From positions 1-9,611 of the forward strand of contig JAIYAG010000550.1 in assembly GCA_027489195.1 (NCBI GenBank): a DNA stretch of 9,611 nt, written 5' to 3'. The position numbers and the translations under genes are program-made. This DNA is from Burkholderiales bacterium (GTDB lineage Bacteria; Pseudomonadota; Gammaproteobacteria; Burkholderiales; Burkholderiaceae_E). Positions 7,499-9,611 of the stretch are shown here, piece after piece. The notes beneath the pieces were generated by a model. The model was not told the DNA's origin. It saw only the letters and a program-made list of their open reading frames with translations, and ran no database searches. Positions within the stretch are counted from its first letter, which is position 1, and every line of letters starts with the position of its first letter.

Positions 7499-7504
7499 TA
7501 GACT
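7499..7504 (+). promoter_or_regulatory. Probable -10 element (TAGACT) for the AAA+ ATPase gene
   Basis: In the 54-bp gap after recJ, TAGACT matches 4 of 6 bases of the -10 consensus and lies exactly 6 nt before the ATPase ATG at 7511. That is the same spacing as the TAGAAT box at 4652. The -35 position (7476-7481, tccgca) is weak. Together with the absence of a Shine-Dalgarno this suggests a leaderless transcript for the ATPase, separate from recJ. Confidence 0.45.
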
Positions 7505-7510
7505 CGCGGC

Positions 7511-8776
7511 ATGGCTGCTTCGCTCTATCTCAAGCACTTCTCCCTGACGGGCGCACCGTTCCCGGTGACGCCCGATTCGGACGCCTATTACACCGGCGGA
7601 AGCCGGCGCGCCACGGTCGACGCGGCCCTGCACGTGCTGCGCAACGAGCGCGGGATCGTCAAGATCGTCGGCGAGCCCGGCACCGGCAAGACGACGCTGT
7701 GCCGCCACATCGGCCGTGCGCTCGGCCGCCAGTTCACCGTCCTCTACAGCTGCGACCCCACCCTGTCGGGTGATCAGGTCTGGTTCGCCCTCGCCGACGC
7801 GATGCGCCTCGAGGTCAGTCGCGAGGACCCCGAGGACGCCGCGCTGCGCGTGCGCCGTCGCCTCGGACAGCTCCACGACGCCGGGCGTCCGGTGGTCTTC
7901 CTGCTCGACGAGGCGCATGCGATGCCGCCCGAGACGCTCGAGCAGATCCGCCTGCTGTCGCAGCGCGACGTCGGGCCCGAGACCTTCCGGATCGTGCTGC
8001 TCGGCCCGGAGGAGCTCGATCACAACCTGGCACTGCCGGGCATGGATGCGCTGCGCTCGCGGATCGCCCACAGCGTGCGCCTCAAGCGCCTGACGACGAG
8101 CGACGTCGCCGAGTACCTGAACTTCAAGATGCGGGCCTGCGGCTGGTCGGGCGATCCGGTGTTCGCCGGCACCGGCGTGCGAGCGATCGCCAAGCTCTCG
8201 GGCGGCGTGCCCCGTCGCATCAACGTGCTGGCCGACAAGGCCCTGCTGGCGGCCGCGATGGCGCGTCGCCACACCGTGAGCGCGCGCGACGTCGCCACGG
8301 CCGCGGCCGAGGTGCGCCTGTCGCGCAACGCCAGCGCGCCCTCGCCCTGGCTGATCGGCGCCGGCGCGTTCGCCGCCGGCGTGATCGCGACCGTGCTGAT
8401 CGGCGCGGTCGCCGCCAAGGCCGGCTGGCGGCCGCTGTCGTCGGGGCCGCAGGTCGTCGCCGTGCCCGCCGCCGCGACCCCGGCACCGATGTCGCCGGCA
8501 CAGGTGGCGCCGGCCCTCCGTCCCTCGGCGACGGCACCGTCTGCGGCAGGGTCCGCCACCCCGGCGGCACCCGTGGCCCGCCCGACGAGCGCGCTGCCGC
8601 AGACCGGCGGCGGCGTGCTGCAGCCGCTGCGCCCGGCTCCGGCCTCCGGCTCGCCCGCGACCACCGGCCTGCCCGGCCGTGACCCCGGCGACCTGTCGCT
8701 CACCACCGCGCCCGCGGCCGAGCTGTCGGCCCCGCGCTGGCGCCAGGACGCGCGCCCGCCCGCGCCGACCCGCTGA
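7511..8776 (+). CDS. ExeA/GspA/MshM-type AAA+ ATPase with one membrane span and a Pro/Ala-rich tail
   Basis: An ATPase of the ExeA family, whose members help assemble type II secretion secretins (ExeA/GspA) or MSHA-type pili (MshM). The N-terminus shows the family pattern YLKHFSLTGAPFPVTPDSDAYY (6-27). Walker A is GEPGTGKT (54-61), Walker B is VVFLLDEAH (128-136), and a likely arginine finger lies in LRSRIAHSVRL (181-191). The lid region (SGGVPRRINVLADKALLAA) is near 230-248. One hydrophobic segment (about 280-303) would anchor it in the inner membrane, followed by some 118 residues very rich in Ala, Pro and Ser, presumably periplasmic. I see no peptidoglycan-binding domain in that tail, unlike Aeromonas ExeA. 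The total is 421 residues. The start at 7511 is well supported by the family N-terminus. There is no secretion or pilus gene nearby, so the partner is unknown; it interrupts the recJ-prfB neighbourhood. Confidence 0.88.
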   Translation: MAASLYLKHFSLTGAPFPVTPDSDAYYTGGSRRATVDAALHVLRNERGIVKIVGEPGTGKTTLCRHIGRALGRQFTVLYSCDPTLSGDQVWFALADAMRLEVSREDPEDAALRVRRRLGQLHDAGRPVVFLLDEAHAMPPETLEQIRLLSQRDVGPETFRIVLLGPEELDHNLALPGMDALRSRIAHSVRLKRLTTSDVAEYLNFKMRACGWSGDPVFAGTGVRAIAKLSGGVPRRINVLADKALLAAAMARRHTVSARDVATAAAEVRLSRNASAPSPWLIGAGAFAAGVIATVLIGAVAAKAGWRPLSSGPQVVAVPAAATPAPMSPAQVAPALRPSATAPSAAGSATPAAPVARPTSALPQTGGGVLQPLRPAPASGSPATTGLPGRDPGDLSLTTAPAAELSAPRWRQDARPPAPTR

Positions 8777-8781
8777 GCCCG

Positions 8782-8798
8782 GGCCCGCGCGGCGGGCC
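8782..8798 (+). terminator. GC-rich hairpin after the ATPase gene, possible terminator
   Basis: Starting five bases after the ATPase stop, GGCCCGC (8782-8788) pairs perfectly with GCGGGCC (8792-8798) across a 3-nt loop. The position suits transcription termination, but no run of T follows, so it is not a standard intrinsic terminator. In GC-rich DNA such a 7-bp stem can occur by chance. Confidence 0.3.
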
Positions 8799-8814
8799 GC
8801 CCTGGTGCCGCGGC

Positions 8815-8820
8815 TACAAT
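8815..8820 (+). promoter_or_regulatory. Probable -10 element (TACAAT) for prfB
   Basis: TACAAT matches 5 of 6 bases of the -10 consensus in a very GC-rich gap. Transcription from it would begin near 8827 and leave a leader of about 80 nt before the prfB ATG at 8906. The expected -35 position falls within the GC-rich hairpin at 8782-8798 and shows no match, so either an activator or a weak promoter would be needed. Confidence 0.45.
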
Positions 8821-8905
8821 CTCGGGTTGTCCCGCGCGCCCACGCGCGATGCGCGCGCCCGCCGCTGACGGCGTCCGCGCCCGCCTACCCGATGCGAGCC
8901 CTCCG

Positions 8906-9611
8906 ATGGATGCAGAACGCCTCAACCAGACCCAGTCGCTGATCGACGACCTCCGTGCGCGCCTCGGCGAGCTCCGGAGGTATCTTTGACTACGATCTGA
9001 AGAAGGAACGGCTCGAGGAGGTCAGCGAGCGCCTCGAGGCACCCGACATCTGGAACGACCCGAAGCTCGCCCAGGAGCTGGGCCGCGAGAAGAAGTCGCT
9101 CGAGACGGTGGTCGTGGGCATCGCCTCGATCGAGACGGGCCTGGTCGACGGCGACGAGCTGTTCGGCATGGCGCGCGAGGAAGGCGACGAATCGATGCTG
9201 CTGTCCGTCGAGTCGGACGTGGCCGGTCTGCGCGAGCGCGTCGAGGCGCTGGAGTTCCGCCGGATGTTCTCGGGCGAACTCGACGCCAGCCCCTGCTTCG
9301 TCGAGATCCAGTCCGGCGCCGGCGGCACCGAGGCCCAGGACTGGGCGCAGATGCTGCTGCGCCAGTACCTGCGCTACTGCGAGCGCAAGGGCTTCACCGT
9401 CGAGGTGCTCGAGGAGTCGGCCGGCGAGACCGCCGGCATCAAGGGCGCGACCCTCCGCGTCGACGGCGACCACGCCTACGGCCACCTGCGCACCGAAACC
9501 GGCGTGCACCGGCTGGTGCGCAAGTCGCCCTTCGGCGCGGGCGACATGCTCCAGACCTCGTTCGCCTCGGTCTACGTCTACCCCGAGGTCGACGACTCGA
9601 TCGAGATCGAC
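8906..9611 (+). CDS. prfB: Peptide chain release factor 2 (programmed +1 frameshift; C-terminus beyond right edge)
   Basis: RF2 recognises UGA and UAA in the ribosomal A site and triggers peptide release. The first 27 codons (MDAERLNQTQSLIDDLRARL and on to RRYL) end at an in-frame TGA (8987-8989). Shifting +1 after CTT gives DYDLKKERLEEVSERLEAPD and then 208 codons to the window end, 235 residues in all. Domain 1 is followed by SGAGGTEAQDWAQMLLRQYL (typical of RF2), EESAGETAGIKGATLRVDG, and the stop-recognition tripeptide SPF (207-209) in VRKSPF. The catalytic GGQ motif lies downstream of the window. The start at 8906 matches the family N-terminus (M-D/E-A-E); an in-frame ATG at 8849 would add 19 unrelated residues. 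The loop after SPF reads GAGDMLQTSF where E. coli has DSGGRRHTSF, an unusual change. No Shine-Dalgarno is seen at the start. In many relatives lysS follows. Confidence 0.96.
8976..8990 (+). promoter_or_regulatory. prfB: Autoregulatory +1 frameshift site of prfB
   Basis: GGAGGTATCTTTGAC contains the three elements known from E. coli prfB: an internal Shine-Dalgarno-like GGAGG (8976-8980), the slippery CTT codon (8984-8986), and UGA followed by C (8987-8990), a poor termination context. When RF2 is scarce, the ribosome slips to read GAC and makes full-length RF2; when RF2 is plentiful it stops at UGA. The distance from GGAGG to CTT (3 nt) matches the E. coli arrangement. This is direct sequence evidence plus established knowledge of the system. 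Confidence 0.97.

Noticed and set aside
5333..8272. Minus-strand open frame of 979 codons opposite the rpfE-like gene, recJ and the ATPase
   Set aside because: It is antisense to three well-supported genes, has low-complexity Arg/Ala/Gly/His composition and no recognisable domain, and is expected from codon bias in GC-rich DNA.
8987..8989. prfB as a pseudogene because of an early in-frame TGA
   Set aside because: The TGA lies in the well-known programmed frameshift site with its Shine-Dalgarno-like GGAGG and slippery CTT, and the +1 frame continues as normal RF2.
8922..9509. Minus-strand open frame of 195 codons opposite prfB
   Set aside because: It is a mirror of the RF2 coding sequence with no domain. 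RF2 on the plus strand is unambiguous.

Overview
This is a very GC-rich, gene-dense stretch of bacterial chromosome with no mobile DNA. Base composition, gene content and gene order (lolC-lolD-tatD family-comEC on one side; rpfE-like, recJ and prfB on the other) suggest a betaproteobacterium, probably Burkholderiales. The genus cannot be named from the sequence alone.

Layout. Positions 1-4551 hold a leftward block read in the order lolC (4551-3295), lolD (3302-2562), a YjjV-type TatD-family metal hydrolase (2539-1736) and comEC (1685 running off the left edge). lolC and lolD overlap by 8 bp, and the remaining gaps are 22 and 50 bp, so this is most likely one operon. It joins outer-membrane lipoprotein release (LolC/LolD) with DNA metabolism and uptake genes. 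A divergent intergenic region of 147 bp (4552-4698) separates it from a rightward block: an rpfE-like gene of unknown biochemical function (4699-5709), recJ (5726-7456), an ExeA/MshM-type AAA+ ATPase with one membrane span (7511-8776), and prfB (8906 running off the right edge). prfB carries the classic programmed +1 frameshift site at its internal UGA.

How the genes work together. LolC and LolD form the ABC exporter that hands lipoproteins to LolA. ComEC is the inner-membrane DNA channel. RecJ is the 5'-3' single-strand exonuclease, and RF2 (prfB) terminates translation at UGA/UAA. The ATPase belongs to a family tied to type II secretion or type IV pilus assembly, but no such machinery is seen here.

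No wholly new system is evident. The points most worth checking are: (1) two TAGAAT/TAGACT -10-like boxes, each exactly 6 nt before an ATG, predicting leaderless transcripts; (2) two tiny ORFs that link to rpfE and recJ through ATGA stop/start overlaps; (3) an altered stop-codon recognition loop in RF2, where the usual Arg-Arg-His is Met-Leu-Gln; (4) the orphan secretion/pilus-type ATPase between recJ and prfB. There is no gene-free stretch longer than 300 bp, and no tRNA, rRNA, CRISPR or insertion sequence was seen.
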